From Acidobacteriota bacterium (GTDB lineage Bacteria; Acidobacteriota; Terriglobia; Terriglobales; Acidobacteriaceae), in the NCBI GenBank assembly GCA_013289685.1, contig JABCZL010000002.1:372001-436000 (forward strand): DNA of 64,000 nucleotides. The letters run 5' to 3'. Shown here piece by piece: positions 16,661 through 25,501 of the stretch (positions within the stretch are counted from its first letter, which is position 1; every line of letters starts with the position of its first letter). The notes beneath the pieces were generated by a model. The model did not search any database, was not told the DNA's origin, and saw nothing but the letters and a program-made list of their open reading frames with translations. The translations under genes and the position numbers were made by a program.

Positions 16661-19276
16661 ATGCCACATGAAGAAAAGATAGCTACACCCTCGGCCGAAC
16701 GTCCCAGCACGGAGCGCGACGCCGCCCGTCCCGGCGACGAGCGCTATGACGCGCAGCGCGTCGAGACCAAGTGGGCGGAGCGCTGGCAGCGGGATGCTTC
16801 GCTCTACGCCGCCGAGGCCACGTCAGACCACACCAAGGCCGCGAAGAAAAAGTATTACGTGCTCGAAATGCTGCCCTATCCCTCAGGCGCGCTGCACATG
16901 GGACACGTGCGAAACTACTCGATCGGCGACGCGCTGGCCCGCTACATGTGGATGAACGGTTACAACGTGCTTCATCCCATGGGCTGGGATTCGTTCGGCT
17001 TGCCGGCGGAAAATGCGGCCATCCAGAACAACACGCCGCCGCGCGAATGGACCTTGCGCAACATCGCCAACATGAAGGCGCAGATGAAGCGCCTCGGCTT
17101 TGCTTACGACTGGTCGCGGGAGGTCACCACCTGCCTGCCGGAATATTACCGGTGGAACCAGTGGTTCTTCCTCAAGCTCTTCGAGCGAGGGCTCGCCTAT
17201 CGCAAGAAGAGCAAGGTGAACTGGTGTCCGAAGTGCGCGACCGTTCTTGCCAACGAACAGGTCGTCAACGGCTGCTGCTGGCGGCACGAGGATACTCTGG
17301 TCGAGCAGCGCGAGTTGGAGCAGTGGTTCGTGCGCACGACGAAGTATGCCGACGAATTGTTGAGCGGGCTCGACAAGCTGGACGGCTGGCCGGAAAAAGT
17401 GCGCACCATGCAGCGCAACTGGATCGGCCGCAGCGAAGGTACGCTGGTCGATTTCAAGCTCGATTACGCGGAAAACCACAAAGGCTTCGGGCCGGCGGGA
17501 TCGACGATTCCGGTCTTCACCACGCGCGTGGATACGATTTTCGGCGCGACGTCGGTGCAGCTTGCGCCGGAGCATCCCATCGTCAAGGACTTGGCGGCGG
17601 AGAATCCCGGCTTGCGCGCCCAAGTCGACCAACTCATTGCCGAGCAGCGCAAGGCCAAAGAAGCGGGCGACATCGGCGAGATCGAGAAGCACGGCGTGTT
17701 CACCGGGCGCTATGCCATCAATCCGTTCAACAGCGAGCGCGTTCCGGTGTGGGTTGCGAACTATATCCTGATGGACTACGGCACGGGCGCCATCATGAGC
17801 GTGCCTGCGCACGACGAGCGCGACTACGAGTTCGCCAAGAAGTACGGCCTCGAAATCCGCCTGGTCATCTTGCCAATGTCTGGCGATCCTGATGAGACCG
17901 TGGCGGAACCTGCGCTTCCGTTCGTCGGGCACGACGGCATGCTGGTCAACTCCGGGCGCTACAACCGTTTGGCCTGTGACGAAGCGATCCGGGTGATGTC
18001 GGCGTATGCCGAGGAAAATAAATTCGGCAAAGCCACGGTTACTTATCGCCTGAAAGACTGGGGAATCTCGCGCCAACGCTACTGGGGCACGCCGATCCCG
18101 ATGCTGTATTGCGAGAAGGACGGCATCGTCGCAGTGCCCGAAAAAGATTTGCCGGTGATCCTGCCAGAGAAGGTGAGAGTTACGCTGGCTGGGGGATCTC
18201 CACTTGAGAGCGTTCCCGAGTTTGTGAATGCTACGTGCCCGAAGTGCGGAGGCCCGGCGCGGCGCGAGACCGACACCATGGACACGTTCGTCGACTCGTC
18301 GTGGTATTTCTATCGCTACACCGACGCGCGCAACGACCGCGCGCCCTTCGACGCCAAGACTGCCCAGTACTGGTTCCCGATCGATCAGTACATCGGCGGC
18401 GTCGAACACGCCATCCTGCACCTGATCTACTCGCGCTTCTGGACAAAGTTCATGCGCGACCTGGGCATGATCACGAACGATGAACCTGTCGAACGTCTGT
18501 TCACTCAGGGCATGGTGATCAAAGATGGACGGAAGATGTCGAAGAACCTGGGCAACGTGGTCTCGCCCGACGAGATGGTGGCGCGATACGGAGCCGACGC
18601 GGCGCGGCTTTACAGTTTGTTCGCGGCGCCGCCGGATCGCGATCTCGACTGGCAGGATTCCGGGATTGAAGGGATTCAACGGTTCCTGGGGCGCGTGTAT
18701 CGATTTGTGGTGCGCAACGCACGGCCCGATCATCCGGAATGGGGCAAACCGTCGCCGTCTGATCTGGCGCCGGCGGCGCGTGCCATCCAGCGCAAGCTGC
18801 ACCAGACGATCAAGCGCGTCAGTGACGACTTTCAGGGACGCTGGCATTTCAATACGTGCATCTCGGCGATCATGGAACTGGTGAACGTTCTCTACGGCGC
18901 AGAGGAGGCGATCGCACGGAATGAAGTTCCGGCTCCTTTCCTGGCAGACGTCCAGCGCAACCTCGTCTTGTTGCTCGCGCCTTTCGCGCCCTATCTCGCG
19001 CACGAATTGTGGGAGATGCTCGGCGAAAAGGGGAACTTGCTCAAAGCGCCGTGGCCCAAGTTCGACGCCGAGTTAGCCAAGGAAGAAGAGCTTGAGATTC
19101 CCGTGCAGGTGAACGGCAAGCTGCGCAGCCGCGTGGTTGTGCCGGCGGACGCCACCGAGGAGACGGTTCTGGAACGCGCCCTTGCCGACGAGAAAGTGCG
19201 GGCATTCATCGCTGGCAAGCAGATCGTGAAGAAGATCTACGTGCCGGGCAAGCTGGTCAACATCGTGGTGAAGTAG
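16661..19276 (+). CDS. leuS: Leucyl-tRNA synthetase
   Basis: This 871-residue class Ia synthetase charges tRNA-Leu. The HIGH motif appears as [15 protein letters not shown] near residues 72-86. The editing (CP1) domain follows, with a T-rich [20 protein letters not shown]. The second signature is [13 protein letters not shown] near 622-634, with KMSKN instead of KMSKS, a variation tolerated in this family. The C-terminal anticodon and leucine-specific domains are complete (ending [14 protein letters not shown]). Length is normal for bacteria. The first 30 residues are an unusual charged extension ([20 protein letters not shown]) before the usual [10 protein letters not shown] start. Confidence 0.97.
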   Translation: MPHEEKIATPSAERPSTERDAARPGDERYDAQRVETKWAERWQRDASLYAAEATSDHTKAAKKKYYVLEMLPYPSGALHMGHVRNYSIGDALARYMWMNGYNVLHPMGWDSFGLPAENAAIQNNTPPREWTLRNIANMKAQMKRLGFAYDWSREVTTCLPEYYRWNQWFFLKLFERGLAYRKKSKVNWCPKCATVLANEQVVNGCCWRHEDTLVEQRELEQWFVRTTKYADELLSGLDKLDGWPEKVRTMQRNWIGRSEGTLVDFKLDYAENHKGFGPAGSTIPVFTTRVDTIFGATSVQLAPEHPIVKDLAAENPGLRAQVDQLIAEQRKAKEAGDIGEIEKHGVFTGRYAINPFNSERVPVWVANYILMDYGTGAIMSVPAHDERDYEFAKKYGLEIRLVILPMSGDPDETVAEPALPFVGHDGMLVNSGRYNRLACDEAIRVMSAYAEENKFGKATVTYRLKDWGISRQRYWGTPIPMLYCEKDGIVAVPEKDLPVILPEKVRVTLAGGSPLESVPEFVNATCPKCGGPARRETDTMDTFVDSSWYFYRYTDARNDRAPFDAKTAQYWFPIDQYIGGVEHAILHLIYSRFWTKFMRDLGMITNDEPVERLFTQGMVIKDGRKMSKNLGNVVSPDEMVARYGADAARLYSLFAAPPDRDLDWQDSGIEGIQRFLGRVYRFVVRNARPDHPEWGKPSPSDLAPAARAIQRKLHQTIKRVSDDFQGRWHFNTCISAIMELVNVLYGAEEAIARNEVPAPFLADVQRNLVLLLAPFAPYLAHELWEMLGEKGNLLKAPWPKFDAELAKEEELEIPVQVNGKLRSRVVVPADATEETVLERALADEKVRAFIAGKQIVKKIYVPGKLVNIVVK

Positions 19277-19287
19277 TTTCCATTTTG

Positions 19288-19522
19288 TTGTCATCCTGAG
19301 CGAAGTGGTTGCTTCGCGAAGGCGAAGCGACCACGCAGTCGAAGGATCCCCAGCAGAGTGTGGCAACGTGCGGCAACGCGGAGCATTTCAGATGAAGCCT
19401 CCGATTTTCTACTTTACGGGAAGAATTCCCTAGGCTTGGCAGGTGCTGCAATCCGGGTAGGGATCCTTCGGCTCCGCAGCGACCCCACTTCGTGGAGTCG
19501 CTGCTAAGCTCAGGATGACAAC
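19288..19522. repeat. Dispersed element with TGTCATCCTGAGC-type inverted ends, copy 2
   Basis: The left end GTTGTCATCCTGAGCGAAGT ... GTCGAAGGATCC is mirrored by GGATCCTTCGGC ... AGCTCAGGATGACAAC at the right. Additional nested hairpins occur at each end (GCTTCGCGAAGGCGAAGC; GCGACCCCACTTCGTGGAGTCGC). It fills most of the gap between leuS and the next gene; 235 nt long, same family as 8801-9017. Confidence 0.85.
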
Positions 19523-19567
19523 GCTGTATTGAAATAATCACGCTCCAATTGAGTTATCCTGAGTTTC

Positions 19568-20644
19568 ATGGCCATCTCTCCCACGGCTGAAGGATTCCGC
19601 GCTGCGTTCCGGCGGCCGTCGCTGACACTGGCGGAAATGATGTGGCGCTGGACTGCGGGCGCAACCGCCGCTGCTTTGCTCGTTTTCGGGCTCTTCCAAT
19701 ATCTCGACACGCTGCCCGTCACCAACGGCGAGCTGCTTTTCTTACGCACGCGCCATCCTTACTTGGTTGCGGAAGCGATCGCCCACATTCTCCGCGGCAG
19801 TCTGAACCGGGCTGTATTGGCGGGAGTGTTCGGCGCACTGATGCTGATGGTGCTTTGGATCGTCGCCGCCTCCGTGGGGCGGATCGCCACGGTGCGCGTT
19901 CTGCTGGATCACTTTCGTAGGGACGTTGCGAGCATCGGCTCTGCTGAAGGCGTTGCGAACGATGGCGAGAGAGACGTTGCCAGAAACGTCTCTACGAGTG
20001 CGGCGTTGCTGCGGCTCAACTTCCTGCGCGCGGTCGTCGCGCTGGCGGCGGCGGTTGGGTTCGTAGGCGCGTCGATTCTGGCTGGGTTCGCCTCACCGGA
20101 CGCCAATCCTCGGCCCGGCCTGGCTTTCTTGCTGTTCTTGCCGCTCGCGGGGCTGATCTGCCTGGTGTGGTGTGGGCTGAACTGGCTGTTGTCGCTGGCG
20201 GGCATGTTTGCTGTCCGCGATAGTGAGGACGCAGTGGGCGCGATTTCCGCCGCCGCAACTTTCTGCCGCGAACGCACGGGCGCCGTCTTTGCGGTCAGCA
20301 CCTGGACCGGCCTGGCTCATCTGGTCGCATTCGTGGGAGCTACCACGATCGCGTCTCTGCCGCTGGGCCTGGCGGGTGCCCTGCCATGGCGGTTGGTGGT
20401 TGTGGCGGTATTTCTTGTGACCCTGGCTTATTTCGCGGTGGCCGACTGGCTGTATATGGCGCGGCTCGCGGGATATGTCTGCATCGCGGAAATGCCGGAG
20501 GCAGTGCGGGCGCCGCTCGCGCCCCGGCCGGTGCCACCGCCTGTTTCTGCCCCGCCGCTGCCGACCACGCTCGTTCAGACCGAGATCGACCGCGACGAGC
20601 CGATCCTGAGCGACGTACCCAATCTGTTGGCCGGGGATGTCTAA
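19568..20644 (+). CDS. Integral membrane protein with an embedded palindromic repeat
   Basis: This 358-residue protein has about six membrane helices (near 29-45, 78-105, 158-180, 187-215, 240-270, 272-305) and a proline-rich cytosolic tail (APLAPRPVPPPVSAPPLPTT). No family is recognised; the layout suggests a structural or regulatory envelope protein. Residues about 117-143 (RRDVASIGSAEGVANDGERD, then VARNVSTSA) are encoded by a dispersed palindromic repeat (19917-19995) lying in the loop between helices two and three. The frame remains open through it. The ATG has no strong ribosome-binding site. It is separated by 99 nt from guaA. Confidence 0.8.
   Translation: MAISPTAEGFRAAFRRPSLTLAEMMWRWTAGATAAALLVFGLFQYLDTLPVTNGELLFLRTRHPYLVAEAIAHILRGSLNRAVLAGVFGALMLMVLWIVAASVGRIATVRVLLDHFRRDVASIGSAEGVANDGERDVARNVSTSAALLRLNFLRAVVALAAAVGFVGASILAGFASPDANPRPGLAFLLFLPLAGLICLVWCGLNWLLSLAGMFAVRDSEDAVGAISAAATFCRERTGAVFAVSTWTGLAHLVAFVGATTIASLPLGLAGALPWRLVVVAVFLVTLAYFAVADWLYMARLAGYVCIAEMPEAVRAPLAPRPVPPPVSAPPLPTTLVQTEIDRDEPILSDVPNLLAGDV
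19917..19995. repeat. GTAGAGACGTTGC-family palindromic repeat inside a coding sequence
   Basis: The left end GTAGGGACGTTGCGAGC is mirrored by the right end GAGACGTTGCCAGAAACGTC and TCTAC. The same arms occur at 24615-24708 and in shorter form at 62386-62411, both at the edges of genes. Here the repeat lies wholly inside the gene 19568-20644 without breaking the frame. Confidence 0.8.
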
Positions 20645-20743
20645 CTGATCATGCGTGCCCTGTATTGTTGAGATGCGCTCGCCTTCCGCTGCGTGTTACT
20701 ACCGTCTCTTTACACTGGCTCCCCGAATTTGAGAAACTCATTT

Positions 20744-22360
20744 GTGGAAACCAAATCCCCTCACAATCAATTTTCAGTGGGCCAGAGCATCGTCATCCTT
20801 GACTTTGGCGCGCAGTATACCCAACTCATCGCGCGGCGCATTCGCGAACAAAACGTTTTCTCTGTCGTGCTGCCGTGCACGGCGAAACTCGAAGAGGTGA
20901 AGAGCTACGCGCCGGTTGGGATCGTGCTCTCGGGAGCGCCCTGGTCGGTCTACGACAAAGACGCGCCGCCGGCCGACGCACGCATCTTTGAACTGGGCGT
21001 GCCCGTGCTCGGCATCTGCTATGGATTGCAATTCATGGTGCACACGCTCGGCGGCAAGGTGCGTCCTGCCGACAAGCGCGAGTACGGCGCCGCGGAAGTC
21101 GATATCGTCTCGGATTCCGTGTTGTTTCAGGGGCTGGCCAAGAAGCTGGCGGTGTGGATGTCGCACGGCGACGAAGCGCTCGAACTGCCTCCCGGTTTCG
21201 AGTTGATGGCCAAGACTCATTACGCGGTGGCCGGCATTCAGAACACGGCGAAGAGATGGTACGCGGTGCAGTTCCATCCTGAAGTGCACCACACGCCGCA
21301 AGGCACACAGATCCTGAGGAATTTTATTTTTCAGATCTGCGGCGCGAAGCCCACGTGGACTGCGCAGCGTTTCATTGATTCGACGGTCGAGCAAGTGAAA
21401 CAGCAAGTCGGCAGCGGACGGGCAATTTGTGCGCTGTCGGGTGGCGTGGATTCGGCGGTCGCAGCCGTGCTGGTCGACCGCGCCCTGCGAGACGCCAAGG
21501 GCAAGCCTGCCCTGCGCGGAGGCGAAGGGTCGCGCCTGACCTGCGTGTTCGTGAACAACGGCGTGCTGCGCAAGAATGAATTTGAAAAAGTGCAGAAGGT
21601 GCTGCGCGACAAACTGAACCTGCGTGTGGACGCGGTTGACGCGACCGCGCGTTTTCTTGGGAAGCTGAAGGGCGTCAGCGATCCTGAGAAAAAACGCAAG
21701 ATCATCGGCAACGAGTTCATCAAAGTATTCGAAAAGGAAGCCCGCCGCATCGAGAAGAGCGAAGGCAGGGTCAAGTGGCTGGTGCAGGGCACGCTGTATC
21801 CCGATGTGATCGAGTCGCGCTCGGTGCGCGGGCCGTCGCAGGTCATCAAATCGCATCACAACGTTGGCGGCCTGCCGGAGAAGATGAAGCTCAAGCTGAT
21901 CGAGCCGCTGAAAGATTTGTTCAAGGACGAAGTCCGCAAGATCGGCCGCGATCTCGGCATGCCGGAAGAAATCCTGCAGCGGCAGCCGTTTCCCGGTCCC
22001 GGGCTTGCCGTGCGGGTGCTGGGAGAAGTCACGCCCGAGCGCCTGGCGCTGCTGCGCGAGTGCGACGACATTGTGGTCAGCGAGATCAAAGAAGCTGGGC
22101 TTTACACGAAAGTCTGGCAGTCGTTTGCCGTGCTCCTGCCGGTGATGTCGGTGGGCGTGATGGGCGATGCGCGAACCTATGCGTACACCTGCGCGGTCCG
22201 CGCGGTGACCTCTGAAGACGGCATGACCGCCGACTGGGTCCCGCTGCCGCACGAAGTGCTGAAGACCATCTCCACGCGGATTGTGAATGAGGTGAAGGGC
22301 GTGAACCGCGTGGTGTACGACGTGACGTCGAAGCCGCCGGGGACGATTGAGTGGGAGTGA
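20744..22360 (+). CDS. guaA: GMP synthase (glutamine-hydrolysing)
   Basis: This protein of about 538 residues converts XMP to GMP with glutamine and ATP. The N-terminal class I amidotransferase has the nucleophile in VLGICYGLQFM and the HPEVHHT histidine/glutamate pair. The ATP-pyrophosphatase PP-loop is ALSGGVDSAVAA. The C-terminal dimerisation domain ends PPGTIEWE, the family's standard finish. An insertion of about 10 residues (DAKGKPALRGGEGSR) follows the PP-loop. A GTG at 20744 is the most likely start; the frame stays open for 17 codons upstream. The spacing to the preceding membrane protein does not force co-transcription. Confidence 0.96.
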   Translation: METKSPHNQFSVGQSIVILDFGAQYTQLIARRIREQNVFSVVLPCTAKLEEVKSYAPVGIVLSGAPWSVYDKDAPPADARIFELGVPVLGICYGLQFMVHTLGGKVRPADKREYGAAEVDIVSDSVLFQGLAKKLAVWMSHGDEALELPPGFELMAKTHYAVAGIQNTAKRWYAVQFHPEVHHTPQGTQILRNFIFQICGAKPTWTAQRFIDSTVEQVKQQVGSGRAICALSGGVDSAVAAVLVDRALRDAKGKPALRGGEGSRLTCVFVNNGVLRKNEFEKVQKVLRDKLNLRVDAVDATARFLGKLKGVSDPEKKRKIIGNEFIKVFEKEARRIEKSEGRVKWLVQGTLYPDVIESRSVRGPSQVIKSHHNVGGLPEKMKLKLIEPLKDLFKDEVRKIGRDLGMPEEILQRQPFPGPGLAVRVLGEVTPERLALLRECDDIVVSEIKEAGLYTKVWQSFAVLLPVMSVGVMGDARTYAYTCAVRAVTSEDGMTADWVPLPHEVLKTISTRIVNEVKGVNRVVYDVTSKPPGTIEWE

Positions 22361-22767
22361 GGGCCGCTCTTGGCTTTTGGCTCTTGGCTTTTAGCTAAAC
22401 CAAGAATCATGTGGGCACAGCCGCCCCCGGCTGTCCGCTGAGCGGAGCTCGGCAAGGTTGTGGCGCGAACGCTCCTGTCCGCGAATTGCTGGAGTCGGAG
22501 AGTCGGGAAGGGCACGAGTTCCACTCGTGCCGCAAAGGGTTCCGAGAAGGAACCGGCTTCAGCCGCTGAGGTTGCCTATGCCGCTAACCTCAGCGGCTAA
22601 AGCCGAATTCTCCTAACGGCTTATTTCGGCACGACTGGAAGTCGTGCCTTTCCCGGTTGAAAACCGCATCGGAGAACTTTGAGCCGCTGACCGGGCGCCG
22701 GCGAGAAGCGGGTTCCTCGGCGCTTTCGCACCTCGGAATGACAAAGCGGATTGGACGGCGCGAGGCC
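22361..22767. other. Intergenic region with three exact palindromes
   Basis: A 407-nt gap between convergent guaA and the cupin gene. It holds three hairpins listed together at 22511-22648. The stretch just after guaA contains a repeated GGCTTTTGGCTCTTGGC sequence that could terminate transcription weakly. A piece at 22456-22485 (TGTGGCGCGAACGCTCCTGT) resembles half of the 5494-type element. Confidence 0.6.
22511..22648. repeat. Cluster of three palindromes (22511-22531, 22554-22605, 22628-22648)
   Basis: GGCACGAGT/ACTCGTGCC has a 3-nt loop. CGGCTTCAGCCGCTGAGGTT pairs with AACCTCAGCGGCTAAAGCCG around a 12-nt loop with one mismatch. GGCACGAC/GTCGTGCC has a 5-nt loop. The first and third begin with the same GGCACGA, so the cluster is itself roughly symmetric. 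It resembles REP/BIME-type intergenic clusters. Confidence 0.8.
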
Positions 22768-23145
22768 TTATCTATCCCGGTTCACCGTCTCCATCGAGAA
22801 CGCAGGGAGGCAGACGGCTATGTATTCGGCGCCGCCTTCTTGTGGGGTGGAGTAGCGGATCCACTCGCCGGCGTGGGCGATTACGGCTTGTCCGGCGGCG
22901 ACGTCGAGCGAGCCGATCGTGCCATTCGCAGTTTTGTGCTCGACGCGCAGCAAGCCTTTCAGCACGATGGTGAACTCGTCGAATTCGGGAGTCTGGCCGG
23001 GTTCGAGCCATCCTTGCGGACTGCGCATGTGGGCGACGCTGGCGGCGGAGGTCCTGGAGTTGACGCGTCCGACGTACTCGTCGATGAGTTTGGGCTTGTT
23101 GCCGGCGGATTGAATGCGGGTGGGCTGCGGGATGAGTGTGGGCAT
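22768..23145 (-). CDS. Cupin-domain protein
   Basis: A 125-residue single cupin. The barrel shows a motif-1-like EPGQTPEFDEFTIVLKGLLR with one of the usual histidines replaced, and a second half with AAGQAVIAHAGEWIRYSTPQ and the strand AEYIAVCLPAF. Without the full H-H-E-H set, metal binding is uncertain. Small stand-alone cupins range from sugar isomerases to regulators; no assignment is possible. The ATG at 23145 is used; the open frame extends upstream but reads poorly. Confidence 0.8.
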   Translation of the reverse strand: MPTLIPQPTRIQSAGNKPKLIDEYVGRVNSRTSAASVAHMRSPQGWLEPGQTPEFDEFTIVLKGLLRVEHKTANGTIGSLDVAAGQAVIAHAGEWIRYSTPQEGGAEYIAVCLPAFSMETVNRDR

Positions 23146-23335
23146 AAGATTCGGCTTGCGTTTAAGGGTACAACAAACGACATCAACGCAGAGGGCGCCG
23201 AAGTGCTTGGGGGCGAGGGAAGGTCCAAGTCTCGACGAAGGGCCGTTACAGATTCGAAAAAAATGTGGAAAACCGGGGAGGCGGGTCCCCGGCTTTCCAC
23301 TGAGGCGCAGCGCCACCTCGGCGCTGCTGCAAGCA

Positions 23336-24352
23336 TTAAGGTGTGCCCGGAGGAGTTCCGGGAATGACGATCGGTGGTCCGGGGACACCGCCGGGCCCCG
23401 GCGCTCCGGGAAGGACCGTGGGCGGTGTACCGGGCGTGCTGGGCGGGAAGCCGGTGTCCGGTGGCGGAGGCGGCGGCACTGGGCGGCGAGCGACGGGCTG
23501 TAGCGGTACTGGCTGCTGCTCCGATTGTCGGACGGCATCACTGACCTGGACTTGATCGAGCGTCAGCGGCTGCCGCAGCACCATATCGACCGGCGAGCCC
23601 ACATCGAGGAAGAATTGGTGCGAGCTGAACATCACCGTCATAGAGACCACTGCCCCAACCGCGCCGCCGATGCCTGCGCCAATGATCGCGTCTCTGCCTT
23701 GGGTGCCGGCGACGGGCGTGCTGACCGAGCTGCAGAAAGGCGGTCCTCCGATGCACCCGGGAGGAAAGTTGGAGGTGACGTTGGAGGCCGGCTTGCCGGC
23801 AGAGTGGCCAATGAGTGCGCCCAGGCCGGCTCCCGCCGCGGGCAGCGCGAACATTGCGATGCCCCGTTTCGAGCCGGGATCGGTCAAAGCATAGCCTTCG
23901 ACGCTTTCCATCACGGCCGGTCCGGGCACAGAAGCCACGTATCCGTCGGGGAACGTGATGGACATGGACCGCAGACGCAGCTCCGCACGGCCACCTCGGC
24001 GTTCGAGTTTGTCCACGATTCCATCGACCAACGAGCCGGGCGGGATTACGACTGCATTGCCCATGATGATGGGCGCAGTGATTTGGGCGTAGATGTCGTC
24101 GCCGCGGTGAATGTACCGGCTTTGGATGGGATGGGTGAGCACGAGGACGATTCTGGTGCCCGCGGGAATGGTCTCGCTGACGGGTGGGGGAGTGGCCGCG
24201 GCTTGCAGACTGGTCTGCGAGTCTGGCGGTACGGGCGGTTCAGTTTGAGGGTTGTCCTGCGCGATGCAGGTGTGGGCAAGAAGGAAAGTTGTCCCGGCCA
24301 GAGTCAGAAAGGCAATCATGGTCGAAACGAGGGAACTGCGAGTGTTCGCCAT
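23336..24352 (-). CDS. Secreted glycine-zipper/TrbI-like protein with proline-rich tail
   Basis: This 338-residue protein has a signal peptide (residues 1-31, ...TTFLLAHTCIAQD). Residues 60-150 (IPAGTRIVLVLTHPIQSRYI, IPPGSLVDGIVDK, ELRLRSMSITFPDG) resemble the beta-barrel of TrbI/VirB10-type proteins, which is also found in free periplasmic proteins of acidobacteria. Two glycine-rich membrane-like segments follow (ALPAAGAGLGALIGHSAG; IIGAGIGGAVGAVVSMTV), then a long proline tail (PPPPPPDTGFPPSTPGTPPT...). No type IV secretion genes are nearby, so the role is open. AGGAGG lies 6 nt before the ATG; a tandem repeat array lies upstream. Confidence 0.82.
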   Translation of the reverse strand: MANTRSSLVSTMIAFLTLAGTTFLLAHTCIAQDNPQTEPPVPPDSQTSLQAAATPPPVSETIPAGTRIVLVLTHPIQSRYIHRGDDIYAQITAPIIMGNAVVIPPGSLVDGIVDKLERRGGRAELRLRSMSITFPDGYVASVPGPAVMESVEGYALTDPGSKRGIAMFALPAAGAGLGALIGHSAGKPASNVTSNFPPGCIGGPPFCSSVSTPVAGTQGRDAIIGAGIGGAVGAVVSMTVMFSSHQFFLDVGSPVDMVLRQPLTLDQVQVSDAVRQSEQQPVPLQPVARRPVPPPPPPDTGFPPSTPGTPPTVLPGAPGPGGVPGPPIVIPGTPPGTP

Positions 24353-24704
24353 TTGCTACCTCCTGTCGAAAGTTCCCGTTTCGCGGAATCCTTCGATTTC
24401 GTGCGGACGTCTTCATGTTGAACTTTTCATGTGGACTTGTTCGAGTGGAGCTGTTCGAGTGAACTTGAGAGCTCCTGCGCTCTCATGGGCTTAGACCCTC
24501 GGGCTGTGAAAAAGTAGCAGGTCCGTTGGTAAAGGTTTGCAAAGAGACGGTCGGGATTTGTAAAAGGCGTGCGGGATGCGGGGTTTGATGTGATACGGAT
24601 CACTGCTGTCCGTCGTAGAGACGTAGCTCGCTACGTCTCTGCCGACATCGCCTCGAAACAATGCCTCGCCGATGGCGCCGGAAGAGACGTTGCGAGCAAC
24701 GTCT
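24353..24704. other. Intergenic region with a tandem array and a palindromic repeat
   Basis: This 352-nt gap, between the start of the TrbI-like gene and the stop of the SDR gene, contains a four-unit tandem array (24412-24467) and a member of the GTAGAGACG repeat family (24615-24708, overlapping the SDR stop codon). The rest (about 24470-24610) shows nothing I can assign. Confidence 0.6.
24412..24467 (-). promoter_or_regulatory. Four 14-bp tandem repeats upstream of the TrbI-like gene
   Basis: Four consecutive units read TTCATGTTGAACTT, TTCATGTGGACTTG, TTCGAGTGGAGCTG and TTCGAGTGAACTTG, with no spacer. They lie 60-115 nt upstream of the ATG at 24352. A helical-phase direct repeat ahead of an envelope gene fits cooperative binding of a response regulator or repressor. 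Function inferred from layout. Confidence 0.5.
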
Positions 24705-24708
24705 CTAC
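24615..24708. repeat. GTAGAGACGTTGC-family palindromic repeat at the end of the SDR gene
   Basis: Two hairpins, GTAGAGACGTAGC/GCTACGTCTCT and GAAGAGACGTTGC/GCAACGTCTCTAC, are separated by about 40 nt. The outer edge at 24705-24708 contains the SDR stop codon. Related to 19917-19995 and 62386-62411. Confidence 0.85.
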
Positions 24709-25484
24709 GAAGCTTTTTCGGCGATCCATCGCGAGACGGCGGTGACCATCCTGCGCGGGGCGAAGCGGGTGGACTGCGCGACCAGCCAGTTGTGTGCGCC
24801 GCTGATGGCAAGTGTGCGGCCCTCCATGACGGCACGATAGCCGTCGAGCGCAACCTTGTCGGCCGACATTGCGCTGACCTTGAAGAGGCGGGAAGTCTCC
24901 ATCCCCGCGCGCTGGGCGAAGCCGGTGAATGTCGCTCCCGGACAGAAACAGGTCACGGTGACGCCGGCATGGCGCACCTCGTTGGCGATCGCCTCGGAGA
25001 AAGAAAGCACGTAAGCCTTGGTGGCGTAGTAGACCGCCAACAGCGGCCCAGGCTGAAAAGCGGCGGTGGAGGAAACGTTCATGACGCGGCCGCTGCGGCG
25101 GGCGATCATGGCGGGAAGGAACAGGCGCGTCAGTGCGGTGAGCGCGGTAATGTTGAGATCAATCTGGCCCAGAATCTCTGCTTCGGGAATTTGCGCGAAC
25201 TCGCCGTAGGCGCCGAAGCCGGCGTTGTTGATGAGGATGTCGACGGTGATGCCTTCACGCTGGAGTTGGTCGAAGAGAAACTTGGGCGCGGGCGGTGCGG
25301 CGAGATCGAGGGCGACGGTCTTTACGGTGACGCCGTGCGCTTGCAGTTCGGTGGCGACTTGCGCGAGTTTGTCGGCGCTGCGGGCGACCAGCACCAGGTT
25401 GTGGTGATCGCGGGCGAAGAGTTTGGCGAGTTCGTATCCGATGCCGCCGGATGCGCCTGTGATGAGAACGGTAGTTGCAGACAT
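24705..25484 (-). CDS. Short-chain dehydrogenase/reductase
   Basis: This 259-residue classical SDR has the Rossmann TGASGGIG (residues 9-16), NNAG near 90, the catalytic serine in NVSSTAA and YYATK (Tyr/Lys). It is of the DltE/YqjQ-like branch, in which substrates are often unknown acyl or keto compounds. It follows the Dph6-like gene by 17 nt and is probably co-transcribed. Its TAG stop codon is formed by the terminal GTAGAGACG of a dispersed repeat, so the C-terminus (...WIAEKAS) may have been trimmed or shifted when the repeat arrived. Confidence 0.92.
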   Translation of the reverse strand: MSATTVLITGASGGIGYELAKLFARDHHNLVLVARSADKLAQVATELQAHGVTVKTVALDLAAPPAPKFLFDQLQREGITVDILINNAGFGAYGEFAQIPEAEILGQIDLNITALTALTRLFLPAMIARRSGRVMNVSSTAAFQPGPLLAVYYATKAYVLSFSEAIANEVRHAGVTVTCFCPGATFTGFAQRAGMETSRLFKVSAMSADKVALDGYRAVMEGRTLAISGAHNWLVAQSTRFAPRRMVTAVSRWIAEKAS

Positions 25485-25501
25485 AGTAGCTTCTTTCGGC
25501 G

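Noticed and set aside
16883..19003. A 706-codon open frame opposite leuS
   Set aside because: It is the antisense of a fully recognisable leucyl-tRNA synthetase; its sequence is low-complexity Arg/His-rich as expected of a GC-rich shadow.
20774..22252. A 492-codon open frame opposite guaA
   Set aside because: Antisense shadow of a complete GMP synthase.
24412..24467. CRISPR-like tandem repeats
   Set aside because: Units are 14 bp with no spacers and no cas genes occur nearby. The same applies to the 13-bp arrays at 29401 and 40991.
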